In this document: positions 24,215 to 36,089 of the stretch, piece by piece
Numbering within the stretch: the stretch's first letter is position 1
Layout of the letters: each line of letters begins with the position of its first letter
NCBI GenBank assembly: GCA_012845835.1
Contig: JABAKD010000008.1
Span: forward strand, 487,558 to 551,557
Direction of reading: 5' to 3'
Origin: Undaria pinnatifida
Lineage: Eukaryota; Sar; Phaeophyceae; Laminariales; Alariaceae
DNA: 64,000 nt
Made by a program: the position numbers and the translations under genes
The notes under the pieces: generated by a model
Database searches by the model: none
Told to the model about the DNA's origin: nothing
Seen by the model: only the letters and a program-made list of their open reading frames with translations

Positions 24215-24860
24215 GTTGGTATTCTGGAGCGTGCGCGCTGGGGACATTACGAATGGGTATGATAGTGCTCTCCTGTGAGTACTGCTACCACTGCATGCAG
24301 TAGTACGTGGCGAGCGGAGAGACCCTGAAGCCCCTGTTACGTAGTCGGTGAAAAACATTTAACGAACTCCAAAAGATATATTTTGTTGGTTATATAACAC
24401 AATTCCCACTGAGCTACACTTAGTCACGGGACTAAGTAACTCAGTGGGTAGTAGTGCTATGTGTCGTGAGTTCCATTATCACCGACTTCATATTTGTCAT
24501 TTTTTAAGCGTGCGCGCTGGAGACGTTAAGAATGATTATTATCATAGTTTGCTCCTCCTGCAGTGGGTAATGCTATGTATGTGTCGTGAGTTCGATTATC
24601 ACCGTCTTCATATTTGCTTTTTTTTAAGCGTGCGCGCTGAAGACGTTGATCATTATCATAGTTCGCTCCTGAGTAGTACTACTGTAGTCAGTGGCGAAGG
24701 GAGAGCCCCGGAGATCCCTGTTGCTAAGTCGGTGATAATCAGAGTTTACGAACCCAGCGACAACAACATACACCTTGTTCGTCATAGACTATACCACTAT
24801 CTACCCACTAAGCTACTACTGAGTCAAGTGATTAAGTACTAGCTCAGTGGGTAGCGCTCT
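24215..24860. repeat. tRNA-like SINE cluster with A-box inverted repeats
   Basis: Three related segments (about 24215-24355, 24430-24555, 24559-24740) share GCGTGCGCGCTGGAGACGTT, a GCTCCTG motif and an AGTCGGTGA.AA end. The second and third carry a box-A-like TAACTCAGTGGGTAG or CAGTGGGTAATGC and a box-B-like GTGAGTTCGATTATCACC, as in tRNA-derived SINE heads. Each side is marked by an inverted repeat: 24405-24448 (CCCACTGAG...CTCAGTGGG) and 24801-24854 (CTACCCACT...AGTGGGTAG). The right one reads TAGCTCAGTGGGTAGCGC, close to a tRNA D-arm. No complete tRNA fold is present. Confidence 0.45.
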
Positions 24861-25284
24861 CAGATTTCTCGGTCGAATCACGTTGTTCGAGGTGCGTCTC
24901 CAACGCCCCTCGCCCTTTCTTATATGTTCCCTACCTAGTCATGAACGCGTACCACGGTGGGTGGGTGAGAGATGCAAGCGAGAGTTAATTGATTGGCGAC
25001 GGTTCTAAACTTTAGAATCTCCGCAGGCGTTTTTCCGAGGACCGATCAACGCGTGGCGTGCTAATCGATGGTACGGCAGTAATCTATATTGACAGGGATC
25101 TTCTTGACAACATATGTTGTGCTCCAGCAATCGATGACACAGCAGTAAAATATTCTATAATAACAGCCGATCGATGATATCCCTGGTACGCTATTATTTT
25201 CAAATCCGAGCTACAAGAGCAGCACCAAATATTGTTGACTAACACCATAAGCAATGCCTGTAGTACCTATCTGGTTAACGCTAT

Positions 25285-25320
25285 CGTATTATCATCGTAT
25301 TATCATCGTATTATCATACG
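25285..25320. repeat. 12-bp repeat (CGTATTATCAT), 3 units
   Basis: Three near-perfect copies of CGTATTATCATC. Confidence 0.85.
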
Positions 25321-25387
25321 ATTTCGGGGGAATGTAACCGCTACCAGTATTCAAAGATCATTTTTCGTATATTATGGTCAGCCGGTT

Positions 25388-25459
25388 GTCCCGGTGGTCT
25401 AGTGGCTACCCTCGAATGCTACTAGCGTTGGTCCTTGAGTTCGATTCCCACCGTGGTGA
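25388..25459 (+). pseudogene. tRNA-derived pseudogene or SINE head (Glu-like)
   Basis: A 72-base stretch starts GTCCCGGTGGTCTAGTGGCT, matching the 5' half and box A of eukaryotic tRNA-Glu, and contains GAGTTCGATTCCC, a good box B, about 30 bases further on, the normal spacing. The T-stem and acceptor stem pair poorly and the anticodon arm is not convincing, so it is not a working tRNA. A SINE head or a decayed tRNA copy are equally likely. Confidence 0.5.
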
Positions 25460-25874
25460 GATATTGACTTTATCTGCAAAAATGCGAAAACAAAGGATCA
25501 ACTGCTGAGAGCGCCTAGCAGCGTCGCTAGGTAACGTTCGACGCGAGACGACGAGGGAAGAAAATGCAGAATGATTTTCGCGGTAAAAACGAACGCACGT
25601 ACCGTAGTGGGGAAGGAGAAGGAGGGCCCGCTATGTGACCTCGGATATGAGTTACTACTGGGAGGGAGCGCGAGAGTGGTGCGAAGATGATAAATGGGAT
25701 GAAAAAAAGGAAAAAAAAGTTGCAAAGGCATGACTACGACAGCATTCCTACCCGTCTCGGGGATTTTAACTTTTCTTTTTTCATTCTTCTCTACGCAAAG
25801 ATGATGTACTAGTACTTGCTTTTTATGCAGTAGTACTTATCCTGAAAGAAGATTCTAGAGTGTCTGCGCCTAAT

Positions 25875-26079
25875 GTTTTTCCTAAGACCGATGACAATGG
25901 AAAACTGATCGTTTGCCCAAAAATATCTTAAGATCCGGGTAACGTCGCTATGGGGGGAAAGCGAATGTTTTTTTTTGCGCTCTGTTTGGTCATGCGGTCC
26001 AACAAGACAATTCGTCTGTTTTTCACCAAGCCTTGATCAACATTGTCCAACAAACAGGATCGACCTTCGACCTCGAGAT
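25875..26079 (-). repeat. DR2 dispersed repeat, left part of a copy split by the LINE
   Basis: Inverted match to the long DR2 copy at about 54345-54580 (shared AAGACCGATGACAATGG, CGGGTAACGTCGC.ATGGGG, GCGGTCCAACA, CTTCGA.CTCGAGAT). Similarity stops abruptly after CTCGAGAT at 26079 and resumes at about 30612, showing an insertion between. Confidence 0.8.
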
Positions 26080-26790
26080 TATTGTTGTAGTTGTTGCTGT
26101 TCTCATATTAACTCGCATAATCAAGTCCGTGGTCACAGGACAGGCTCCAGTCAATCTGGGGCTGAGGAATACCCCAGGGAAAGAACACAAACAAACTAAA
26201 GGAGGTACACGCATATATCACAGCTAACGCAATTCATGCCTTCGCCGGAAACACATAAAAAGTGAAATCGAGAACCAGCCTACGATGTGCCAGGTCCATA
26301 CTGGTGTATACATCTCACTACTCGCGCCTGGAAAAACCGACTATAAGAAAGACGACCACGTATATATTACACGTAGTACCCTATCACTACGCATACGCAC
26401 GTCAGACGCAAGTCAATTGGAAAAAAGAAACAAAGAGAAGATAAGAAGAGAAAGAAAAGGATTGGAAAGGAAAGGAAAGAAAGCGAAAAAGGAAAAGAAT
26501 AAAAGGAAAGACAAGAAATCAAGAAAAGACAAGACAAGAAGAGGAAGCAAGGAAAGGAAAATAAAAAAAAAATGTCATACTAGCAGACCCTAGGAACTGA
26601 CGAAAGACGGCATTGGGCGCATAGAGGGTACCGGGTGCATCAATGGCACTGACTGGGGAGAGAACGGAACATGGTGAAGAAGTCAGGGCGGCCTAACGCT
26701 AACTTGTGACGGCTATTTGAAGGCCCACAAATTTCAAGCCGATGATGGCCAGACCTAGACTACAGTCTCTTGGGCAGGACGCCCTTCCCC

Positions 26791-27726
26791 CTACCCCCCT
26801 CCCCCTCGCCCCGGCTGCTTAGAGATGCCGAGTGTGGATCGCGCTGCCGCGGCCTTAGCGCGTCGCTCTGCAGCTTTGCGTCTCCCTGTCTCATGCCATT
26901 TCCGCATGAACAACTCTGCTCCCTCCTCTACTCGTCGAAACCATCTGCCGGCCTTCTGAGGAGCCTCTCGCCACCCTTTGAATTTCAACCCGAAGACCGA
27001 CATATCTTTCTTCAGATGAGCCATCCAGTCCTTCTCTTGCCCCCCCGAGTAGCCCTTACCCCCAACAAAATCCCCAAATATCACCCTCTGTGGCAGACGC
27101 CCCTCCCCCATACGTGCTACGAACCCCGCAAATAATATCCTCCGTTTGCGCACTATCGCCGCTATGCTCTCGGAAGCTGTTTTGGCAAGCGTATTGGCGT
27201 ACGATAGGGTGTGGTCGTCGCGCTTCCGTTTCCGCCATCCGTGGCATCGGAGGCGCAAGGAGTGGTGGACCCGTCGTAGCCTGTCATAGTCAGGCTTTTT
27301 CGGGATCCACGTCATGCAACCGTAGAGTACTGTCTGGATCACCTCGGCTTTCAGTAACCGCACCTTCAACCATAAGCGCACACCCGGACGATCATATATG
27401 TCCATCTTGTAGCGCTGGAAGCACGCCCAGACCCTCTGAAGACACCACGTTATTTTGCTAAGGTCTCTGTCTGCGGTGATAGCCCCGCCCAAGTACACAA
27501 ACTCGATTGTCTCTTTGTATACCTGGCCGGCTGAATAGATTGTGAACGACACCTTTTCCCCACCTTGGATTTGCAGGCACATGATCTCTGTTTTCGCCTC
27601 GGAGACCGTGAGCCCGAACGCCGAGCACGCAGTCACGATCGCCGCCATCATCCTCTCCTGCCCTTCTGGTGATCGCGATATGATGCCCGCATCGTCAGCG
27701 TACAGCATACCCCACAATCTCTGCAC
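26791..27726 (-). pseudogene. LINE reverse transcriptase, palm/thumb and C-terminal domain
   Basis: The third coding block of the LINE, 311 codons. It opens with LWGMLYADDAGIISRSP, RT motif C with the catalytic YADD pair of aspartates, then SEAKTEIMCLQ (motif D region) and EFVYLGGAIT (motif E). The rest (VLYGCMTW, RKRRILFAGFVARMG, GGKGYSGGQEKDWM) is the tail usual in this LINE group. It is out of frame with the preceding RT block that ends at 27811. The last 40 codons are Ala/Arg-rich and probably past the original stop. Confidence 0.85.
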
Positions 27727-27810
27727 CTCCTCCCCCTCCCTCCCCCTCCGCCCGTCGACTTTGCCTGTGCGTGAAGTGCCCTTCTTCTCGCCTTCCTCCT
27801 TTCGTTGGAG

Positions 27811-28602
27811 CTATACCATTTTGTCCGTGATGGCTTCATCAGCGATGAAACGTTTCTCGGCCACAAGCAGTACCGCCGTGAAAAATATGTTGAACAGCAG
27901 TGGCGCGAGCACGCATCCTTGCTCGAGACCTTGCCCCACGTCGAAGATATCCGAACACTCTCCATCATCCAACCGCACGCATGCTTGCATGCCGTCGTGG
28001 AATTCGCGGATGACGGCGAGCATTCTCGGTGGCACGCCAAAACGTGCAAGGACATCCCACAGAAGGGTTCGATCGACGGAGTCATATGCTCTAGTAAGGT
28101 CGATAAAGCACAAGTACAACGGGGTGCCCTTCTTCCGTGCCAGTTCCTGCAGTCGTCGTACTACGAACGTCATGTCAACCGTCGAACGTTGGGGTCTGAA
28201 CCCACACTGTTCCTCCGGCAGAATGTTCTCGCGTTCGCAGTAGTCACTCAGGCGACCCGCGATGACTTTGAGGAGTACTTTGCCGGCGTGAGCCACGAGG
28301 GAGATGCCACGATAATTGTCACACTCAGTCCGATATTTCTCCTTGTGAAGCACCTTAATCGTTGCATCCTTCCATTGTTGCGGCACGCAACCTCCCTTCC
28401 ACACAGCGATGATGATATCGTGGAAATTTTCGAGAGCTTTCAATTCTCCTTCGTCGGCCAAAACCTTCAAGAGCTCGGCCGGGAGACCACCAGGCCCTAC
28501 CGCCGTTCGGGTCGCCAACGCACGGATCGCCTCCTCTACTTCGTACCTACACGGGACATCGTCTAGTGGTCTGCACGAGGGCCACTGCTTAAGTTCGTCC
28601 AC
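27811..28602 (-). pseudogene. LINE reverse transcriptase, fingers and palm
   Basis: The middle coding block, 263 codons, with RT motifs in order: [17 protein letters not shown] (motif 1 region), [20 protein letters not shown] (motif 2), [15 protein letters not shown] (motif 2a), [13 protein letters not shown] (motif A, first catalytic aspartate), and [17 protein letters not shown] (motif B). The frame ends in a stop just before motif C, which continues in another frame from 27726. The catalytic residues visible are intact, so decay is by frameshift rather than by loss of key residues. Confidence 0.9.
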
Positions 28603-29348
28603 AATGCTCGGGTCAAGGGCCGGCGACTTGGTGTTGAGAAGTTTGTGAAACCACCTCGCCCATCTCTCGTAGATGAGGGTATTATCCCGCAGAAATCAAC
28701 CTTCCTCGTCCTTGACGCACTGCGAATTAAACGTCCTCTCCCCTTCCACATCCATCCCCTTTAGGTGTTAGCAGAAGCTAAATTGATCACCTTTTCGGAT
28801 ACGCCCCTCGAGTTGGCTAACGTAATGCTCGAAGAAGCTCCGTACAGCTTCCACCAGCGTGCGTCTCAGCTGTTTGGTGGTCGCCTTCAAGGCTCGCCGT
28901 AGACCACGATCGTTTGGATCAGAACGAACCCGTTTCCTCACGTTTTCCGTATTCTGCCATCATGCATTCAACTCCGATTTGGTCTCCTCGGTCGCAAAAC
29001 AGCCCCTCGGTACTTGTTTGCGCCGAATCGGGGGTGCTATGTCGGCCGCATTCGACAGTAGCGTCTCGTTTAGTACTGAGGTTATGCCATCAACGCTTCC
29101 GGTATTAGTGCCGGGTATCGGGGAGGCATGCTTGGCCGCTGTCGCTTCTTGGAAATTCTCGTCCGCCATTTATCCTTGTAGATCAATAGCTCGCTGGTTC
29201 TTGATGACTCGTTTTGGACGATTTGGTGCGATTCGGCACAAAAAGCGAATATTTTCGATTCAGAGGTTATGGCCTGACTCACCGTTCTCCCTGGGTGGGG
29301 TCCGCACAGTGACATTACGTACCAATCGTCCATCCACTTGTCGTGTCA

Positions 29349-30040
29349 TTACGTAGTCAAGCCTGTACTGGTCCTTTCCTCGGTAAGGGCTCCGTAACGT
29401 GTACCATATATTCCACGAGCAGGAGTAGCGTAGTACGTTTTGAGGAGGCCGAGCTTGTTATCAGTTGCGTGAATCAATAGTCGCTCTCCGTTGTCGTTTA
29501 GTTCGTCACGTCCGTATGCACCCAGTACCTTGCTGTCGGTCCACCCGATCCCTCTCATGCCTGTAGGAGCATTTGCGTCCATCAGGACAAGGAGATGGTC
29601 CCTACTGGGTACCTCCTTGACCACCTTGTCAAGTGGACTCCAAAAGCAATATTTTTCGCCGGTGCTCTTGTCGAGAGTGGGAGCAAAGCCTACGACAAAA
29701 GACACACCGTTAGATTTCCCTTGAGTTGGATGCGAACCTTCATCAATCTAGCACTGATGCACTCAACCGCGACGTCGCCCTTACCCACTCCTGCCACGAT
29801 AGACTCTATAACAGCTAAGCCTAACCCGTGGTTCCCGTTCTTCTCGTGATTTCGTCCGTCTGCTCCTGACCAAAATGCAACATATCCCGCCGCCGTATAA
29901 GCACTTTGTCCATCGCGCCTCACCTCCTGCGATCCTGTGACATCACAACCTGCGTCGTCGCAAGTCTTCCGTATCACCTCGGTGAGGCTTATGCCGTTCG
30001 TGCCCTTGAAAGCAGGTGTGCGAACGTTGTACGTACCCAC
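29349..30040 (-). pseudogene. LINE apurinic/apyrimidinic-type endonuclease
   Basis: The N-terminal enzyme of the LINE, in two overlapping frames (30040-29690 and 29705-29349). The first starts GTYNVRT (the N of the first APE motif), then QEVRRDGQSAYTAAGY (the E motif) and NHGLGLAV. The second reads VVGFAPTLDK, VLMDANAPTGMRG (the D-x-N catalytic motif) and ERLLIHATDNKLGLL. The terminal SDH-type motif expected near 29280-29340 is not readable in one frame. This domain nicks target DNA to prime reverse transcription. Confidence 0.85.
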
Positions 30041-30611
30041 GACGAGTTCCCCTGCTCTCGACCTAGCCCTTGCACCTGTGCGTATTTTCTGAGCAGCCCT
30101 TCGAAACTTCCTACGTCTCCTCTTCTTTCGAGCGTCCGATTTCCTCCTTTTCGCCCTCCGTTTCCCAGACAGAGTATTCCCCCCTCTCTGTCACCCTTCG
30201 CCAAGCCGGGTTCTTGCGTAAGTGCCAACGTGAAGGGGACAGCAATCCCGACACGCCACGTCCATCTCCTTCCCGACTTTGGTGCTTACTCACGTAGGTT
30301 TGATCCTCTCTTCTCTGTTCGATACGAGCCCCACGCTTTCCGCGGCGGTGATGCGACATTGCATCCGCAGGCAAGGCTGCTGCGTAAAAATAATCCGCGA
30401 GGAACTTTTTTGCCTTGTCGCTGGCTGTCACCGCCGGCCCGGCCATACCCGAGCACTAGTTCAGCGCACGAGTACGGTCGACGCCACACACACCCTCAGA
30501 GGCTCTGGCACGTTGAGGGAAAGCCCAGGGCCAGAGCACAACCCCGGCTGGAAAGCAGCCTAGGGGAGGAAAGGTATTACGGAGTCATGTCATCATGCAA
30601 AGATTCGGTAA

Positions 30612-31200
30612 TTGAGACAACCCGTGGTCCCTGCTCTTCGCTCCGGTCAAGATCACATGAGTGTAGGTGAAGCTGAAGAGTTCATCTCGATCCGCCCCCT
30701 AGGGCGTGAGAGGTTGCTTGTGTTTTCCTATTGTCTTGCGTCGAATCCTCTCAAAATTGTATTGTTTTACCGTTGGGACGCGATAGAGATTTTGTCTCAG
30801 TTTTCTACACACCAGCCGCCAATTTTGCTTTCAACAGAAGCCTGATCGGCGCCCGCCACAAATCACCGGCCGTAGAGTGAGTGCTGTACACCAAGGGGGG
30901 GGTCAGAGCCCCCAACGAGGGCGCCACGTTCAGAGTTCACGACGCTGTCCTTGACTGCATCGAACGAAGTGTGTGGAGAACACGAAATTGCGCCGCATCT
31001 AATCTAAGATCTGCTTGAGAAATTCTCAGGCCGATGTTAGCCTAGATCGCCGCAAGAAATCGTTTTTTCCCGGAATTCTGGAATGTTTCAAAACAAATTC
31101 TACCAAGTTGGGTACATAGGCGACCGTTCAAGCAACGTTTGGCTGGGATCTTCGGAAAATTCAAAATTTTGGCCTCTCATTATCACCGCTCTTAGCAGAA
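30612..31200 (-). repeat. DR2 dispersed repeat, right part of the split copy
   Basis: Continues the DR2 copy broken by the LINE. It matches the inverse of 53757-54345 for about 580 bp (GAAGAGTTCATCTCGATCC, GGCGCCCGCCACAAATCACC, GTGTGTGGAGAACACGAAAT, AGATCTGCTTGAGAAATT). Both copies carry small indels. Conceptual translation gives scattered protein-like pieces (ISIRPLGRERLLVFS) but no lasting frame. Confidence 0.85.
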
Positions 31201-34200
31201 AATATGTCGGCAGTCGTCATGATATGATAGAGACCCGCCGCATATTGTTTCTTGAAGAGACGCGTCCGATTTCGAAATACGTGAAAGCACGCGCCAAGGA
31301 AAGTCAGCAGGTACACATCTGCCGTCTTCCAGAGTAAAAACAGAGAAGCGGTACGTCAACCTCCCGCATTAGCAAAGCCACCCCCGCATCTATCTTAGAC
31401 AACGCCGCCGCAACGGGAAGGCCGCTATTTTTTTTCCTCCTCGTCCGTGACCACGCAGAGCAATGCGGCAGCCATCAGGCAAAGCCTTTTTTTTCCAAAA
31501 CCTCGCCGGCTGACATAGCCCCATGTCGACGCTCGATGAAAACCGACTTTGCATCCTGTCGTCTCCTTCGTTACCACTAGGACAGCAGTGGAGTTTCATT
31601 GATACCAAGTCCTCTTTCGTTTCGCCTAGAAGCAAAGCAGGTTCTCAATACTCTTTTCGGCATTTCTGTTTGTTTGATATACGCTAACTTTTACTTGACG
31701 GCGCATTTAACAACAGTGTGTTTCGCCTGTGCTTGCCTTCTTTGCTGTATATGACGCTTTTGTTCTGTTGAGTTATGATCTTCAGGATCTCATGTTCGTA
31801 TTAAACTCTTGTCATTACTTTCAACGTCACTGTCGAATCGGACAACTACAACTTATTTCGTCGAAGTGATGCCCTGCCCTACCCGAGCCATCGGTCCATC
31901 GCCGGCGCCCATGCGGAGCCTTTGTATGGTACGATAATGATGGACTTCTCGTCCTCTCGACCGTTCCATTCCCTTCTCCCTTCAATATATACAAATCCTT
32001 TACATACTCGCTCCACCTCATACTCGCAATCTTATGAAGTGATTCAATACCACACCGTTGTACCCTTGGCAGTCATTTGTCGCTCTTTCTCCGCTTCGTT
32101 TGCTACCTGTCTTACGGGCATGGGTGGGGCCGCAGGCGGGTTTCAGCCCGCCGCGGCGAAGCCCCTCCCGATCTTCTAATATACCCCTTAGACGCATGCC
32201 AGGTACTCTGCGTGCTCACAGAATCGCAATATATCCTCTGCTGCCGTCGCTGCCGCCAATGCTGCTGTACTAGTGGCCCTCTCGCTACTACTGCCGCATT
32301 AGACTAAGTCTGTGTTCTCGCTTGCTACCTGGTACCGGTACGTACGAATACGAGCGAGTGTGGCATACCTGCTGTTTATTTTTATCCTGAATTCGTAAGC
32401 GCTTGCTTGTTGGCTTCGGGTGCCTCTCGCGCTCCGTAAGGCCATGCCTATTTTGCTCTTCGGTGCCGTGGTTTATTGCTTGCGACTTCGGTACAATCGC
32501 GGACTCCCGCGGTCTTCACGTTATCCACTATCTCAAGCTGCGACTGCGACACAAGGTCTTTGGTGGTCCGGCGAGCACCAACGGGATTGCTTTTTTTCGC
32601 GTTGGCCAATCATGCACACTGGTACTCGTATTAGGAAAAGGCAACGCTATTTTAGTAAGCTGGGGGTATAGACTAGACTAGTCTAGTCGTGTAAGTGGCA
32701 ACACGACCCTAAAGTCTCGGAGAAGCTGAGTTCGACAGGTGAGACACAACCTGAGTGTGACCTTAGTTAGGCAAATTGGTTCGCTTGGCGGGTGCGCCTT
32801 TTTCTATAACGGCAGGTGGAGACCCACCGTCGAAGGAACCAAAAATGTACAGGCGCAGGCAAATCCCGCACTACCCACAGGTCAAAGATAGCAAAAAGAG
32901 CTGTGGATTCCTTGGTGGCTGTCTCACCTTCTTGGCCGAATCTTATAGGGTTCGGACGAAGAAGGCCGGAAAGTCCGCGGTGTTGACTAATCCGAAGGGG
33001 CGAGGTTAACACCAAGTCTGCGTTTTGCAGATGGGCAAAAACTGGTGCACAAACGAAATTGTAGTCTAGACTATGATTTTTTACCCGGATCTCCAGGAGG
33101 ATCTCAAAAAAGTACTCGTACTAGTAGACTGTACCAGGTATATCAAATGCACAAGATGGGTCAATTTTTGAGTGGTGCTTGTACTGAGATTTCGCCTGCT
33201 GTTCGTGATATCCACCCGTGTATCTATGAATAGTCTTGACTACTCGTATATCAACCTTGCCCTCTTTGTCATTGCAGTGCCATTTAACGGTTCACATTTC
33301 ATCCTGAATCAAGTCTAAAGTTCTAAATCAAATCCACAATTTCGAAATGCAGTCTAGTTTGACACGTGATCGTCGGTTGCGTTTCGACCACAATGCACTG
33401 TTTCCTCTCGAGTTCGCTGCTGTAATAACGTCGCGTTTCGCTCGCGACAAAATCGGACTGAGGCTCACCAATACTGAACTCAAGAGGGCCACCCGATCCG
33501 CGGTGTCATCGTTTCGCTAGGTTCCTTTAGTTTGTCCTATCGTCGTCTGGTACTACAGATGTTAGCCTCGCTCCTCTCGATCACAGCAATGCCGTTCCTG
33601 GCCGGGCAGGGCAGGACAGTCCCACAGTCGTCGTCGTTCCTCGCGAGGCTAATCTTTCCTGCTCGAGAATAACAGCGCAAGTTGCTAGCCTGAACACGGC
33701 GGTATACTCCTGCTTGTTTGCTTGGTTGCTGTGCAGTCTACTACCTACCCACCTGTGACCCGGTGTGCTCTCAAGTGTTATTATGCGTGCTGGAGCACGA
33801 CGAGTGCACTGGAAACTGCCTACCAGGCGCTGCGGCCAGTTTTTAGGCCTTCCCACAGGTACAAAAACGGGGACGACGGGCACACCTACAGCGATTTGGG
33901 GCTCTTCCACAGGTAGATGTACTATGTAGTTACGGGATACCAACATGTAGTACGAGTATACTACTAGACTATGTACCTGTGTCAGTTTTTTTTTCGTGTT
34001 TACTACAACACGTACGTATGAAACGGCAGTTCCGGCGAAAACGGGGATTGCCAAAAACGTACCCGGATTTTGCTATTGTTCTGAAGCCAATCAACTCCGT
34101 GTGAAATCCCAAAGTCAGACCCTAAGACGCGGACACGCGAACTGAGAGTATTTGTAGCGCCGCGCGAATACAAAAGATAACGGCAAACCTAAAACGTACA

Positions 34201-35202
34201 TGGCATATCTCCACAAACTACTTGGTCTTGCACTGGCCACAATCAACAAACAGATAGATCCTATACCACCTTGCACCCTGTTGCAGCCAATCAGGGCATT
34301 TATTTGAAGCCCACCTTGCGCCGACGAGTAAGATATACCACCAGTAAGATCAACTCGGCAAGATGCCAGTATGAGACGCGCGTATCTATCCTGCACGCCC
34401 ACATCACATAATAATAACTTTACAACCAAGTCCGCGAGCAATAATACTGGATGAAGCTCGATTTACTACTAAAGCGGCGACTAGGTGATACTGACTTTAT
34501 TTTTGCATGTCATTTGGGTTGTGCCAGGCCGTGGCGAGTAGGTTATAGCGAGCCCGACGTTCTTGAATCGCGCCCGTACTCGTGTTTGCCATTGTATAGC
34601 AGTGCTTGAGAAAACCTCGGTAGAACTATCTATTACCAGGCACGATCTTCATTATCCAGGAGCCGTTGTACTGGAGCTATTGTAGAACCTCTCCCCTCTC
34701 CCCCTCTCATCTCCCTTTCCTTTCCTCTCCCACATAAGGAGCCCAGCCTGGGTGTGGGCATTTATGTTTCTCATTGTTAATATAATTAAGATTCGTGTCC
34801 TGTGCTCATAAATCATGTACCTTCGTATACAACTGCATGCTGAATAAGGGGCGCGTCTCCTTTCTTTCGTTGATAACTTGTTAGTCTCATGCGTGTACAG
34901 GCTGCTTGAAACTAAGCGTGCCAAATTTCGAGAAAAGCCCCCCCCGCCCTCCACTTACTCCCCCTCAATCCTCAATGAATTGTTAAAGTGCAATCTGTTG
35001 AGTCTGCGAAACGTGGGCAAATTATAGGGTATCCACGAAAAAAAGATACAACAGCTGTCGCTAAAACGAGCGACAGCTGATAGATGTAACTGTCGCCAGA
35101 CGTGTGCGTCCACGGGCCATTGGTCCGTGTGATTGAGAGGGGCACCACAGGTGGAATAGAGCCGATGTGACGTTTGTTGTATTATTGCAATTGATGTGGT
35201 CA
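31201..35202. other. intergenic, no gene recognised
   Basis: Four kilobases with frames of 60-160 codons on both strands but no recognisable domain. A 30-bp word around 31890 (CATCGCCGGCGCCCATGCGG) recurs near 38677 next to the Copia relic. Palindromes include GACTAGACTAGTCTAGTC at 32672-32690. Confidence 0.35.
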
Positions 35203-35870
35203 TTAGTTGGCCGCGATGGCGTTGAAGACGCCCATGCCTGTGTACCTACCCCGCGTGCTTTGTACTAAGTCCACCAGCCTAACCTCTTCCCGCAGCCTAG
35301 CCTTCATGGTGCCGGAGTTTCCAAGCTTGCCTATCCTGTCGAAACTCATTGGCTCTACCATGAGGTCCGCTAGTCTTTCAGCCCTACTGAGACAGACGAA
35401 AGTAAGCCCCGTGCAGGCCTCCTTCGGCCCCAGGTCCATGACGGCCTTCTCTAACGTCTGCCCCTGTGATTTGTGCATAGTGATGGCCCAGCAGAGCCTC
35501 AACGGCAGTTGCGTCCTGATCTGCGTTCCCCCGTCCTGCCAAGTAGTGTCTACGGGAGAAATCGGCACACACCCTCTATATTTCTCCTGAGACGACCATT
35601 CCCCCCTGAGTACCCTCTGAACTAGACGACAGCGTAAAGGGGGAGGTTCGGCGGGGGCGCGTCGTCTGTAAACACCAACTCGACGACTTGGCCTCGAATG
35701 CCGTTCACGAGTCCAACTTGTTGGTACAGGTTCTTCGTGAGCATGACCTTGGCTCCCTTAGCTAGGTAGAGGTCCCTCTCAAGCCCCTCCGCCGTCTCTG
35801 CTATCGCCCTTCTGCCGTTGGTGCACGGACCGAGTTTGGGTCAATCGCCCCCAACGGACGTCTCTCCATC
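35203..35870 (-). pseudogene. PIF1-like helicase, C-terminal fragment (Helitron or stand-alone)
   Basis: The minus strand from about 35860 reads LYLAKGAKVMLTKNLYQQVG and LVNGIRGQVVELVF, then after a frameshift near 35575 a 121-codon frame with LCWAITMHKSQGQTLEKAV and TFVCLSRAERLADLMVEP. These are the last conserved blocks of a SF1 PIF1/RRM3 helicase, including the HKSQG motif. The Walker A and B motifs are absent upstream, so the fragment is dead. PIF1 tails of this type are common in Helitron Rep-helicase proteins. No Rep motif or Helitron terminus was seen, so the parent element is not proven. Confidence 0.75.
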
Positions 35871-36089
35871 CATGATGACCTACTCTCACCACGAGTCAGC
35901 AGTAGATACACTCAGCGGACACACCTAGCGGGCACACACTCTCCATGCCCGCTCTCCGCTGGCCACTTTTGTCGCCCGCTGCGCCCGTTGTCTGTGTGCT
36001 GCCCGCTGTGTGAGCGCTGTGTGCCGGCTGTGTGAGCGGTGTGTGCTGCTGTGTTTGCCCGTGTGGTCTGCTGTGTGTGTTGTTGCTCC

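Larger units (their letters stand above)
26080..30611 (-). mobile_element. APE-type non-LTR retrotransposon (LINE), decayed
   Basis: Minus-strand element of about 4.5 kb: basic 5' leader (about 30490-30040), apurinic endonuclease, linker, reverse transcriptase and long C-terminal region, then about 700 bp of 3' sequence. The borders follow from the interrupted DR2 repeat: DR2 stops at 26079 and resumes at about 30612. At the 3' border the minus strand reads AACAACTACAACAATAA, a possible CAA-rich tail; no clean target duplication was found. At least three frame breaks and several stops lie between domains, so it cannot make its polyprotein. The 26390-26600 stretch is A/G-rich and partly resembles DR3, so a second insertion inside the 3' region is possible. 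Confidence 0.8.

Noticed and set aside
25388-25459. Functional tRNA-Glu gene
   Set aside because: Boxes A and B are good but acceptor and T stems do not pair and no clear anticodon loop forms.
27090-28566. Plus-strand ORFs of 120-253 codons
   Set aside because: Antisense shadows of the LINE reverse transcriptase blocks.
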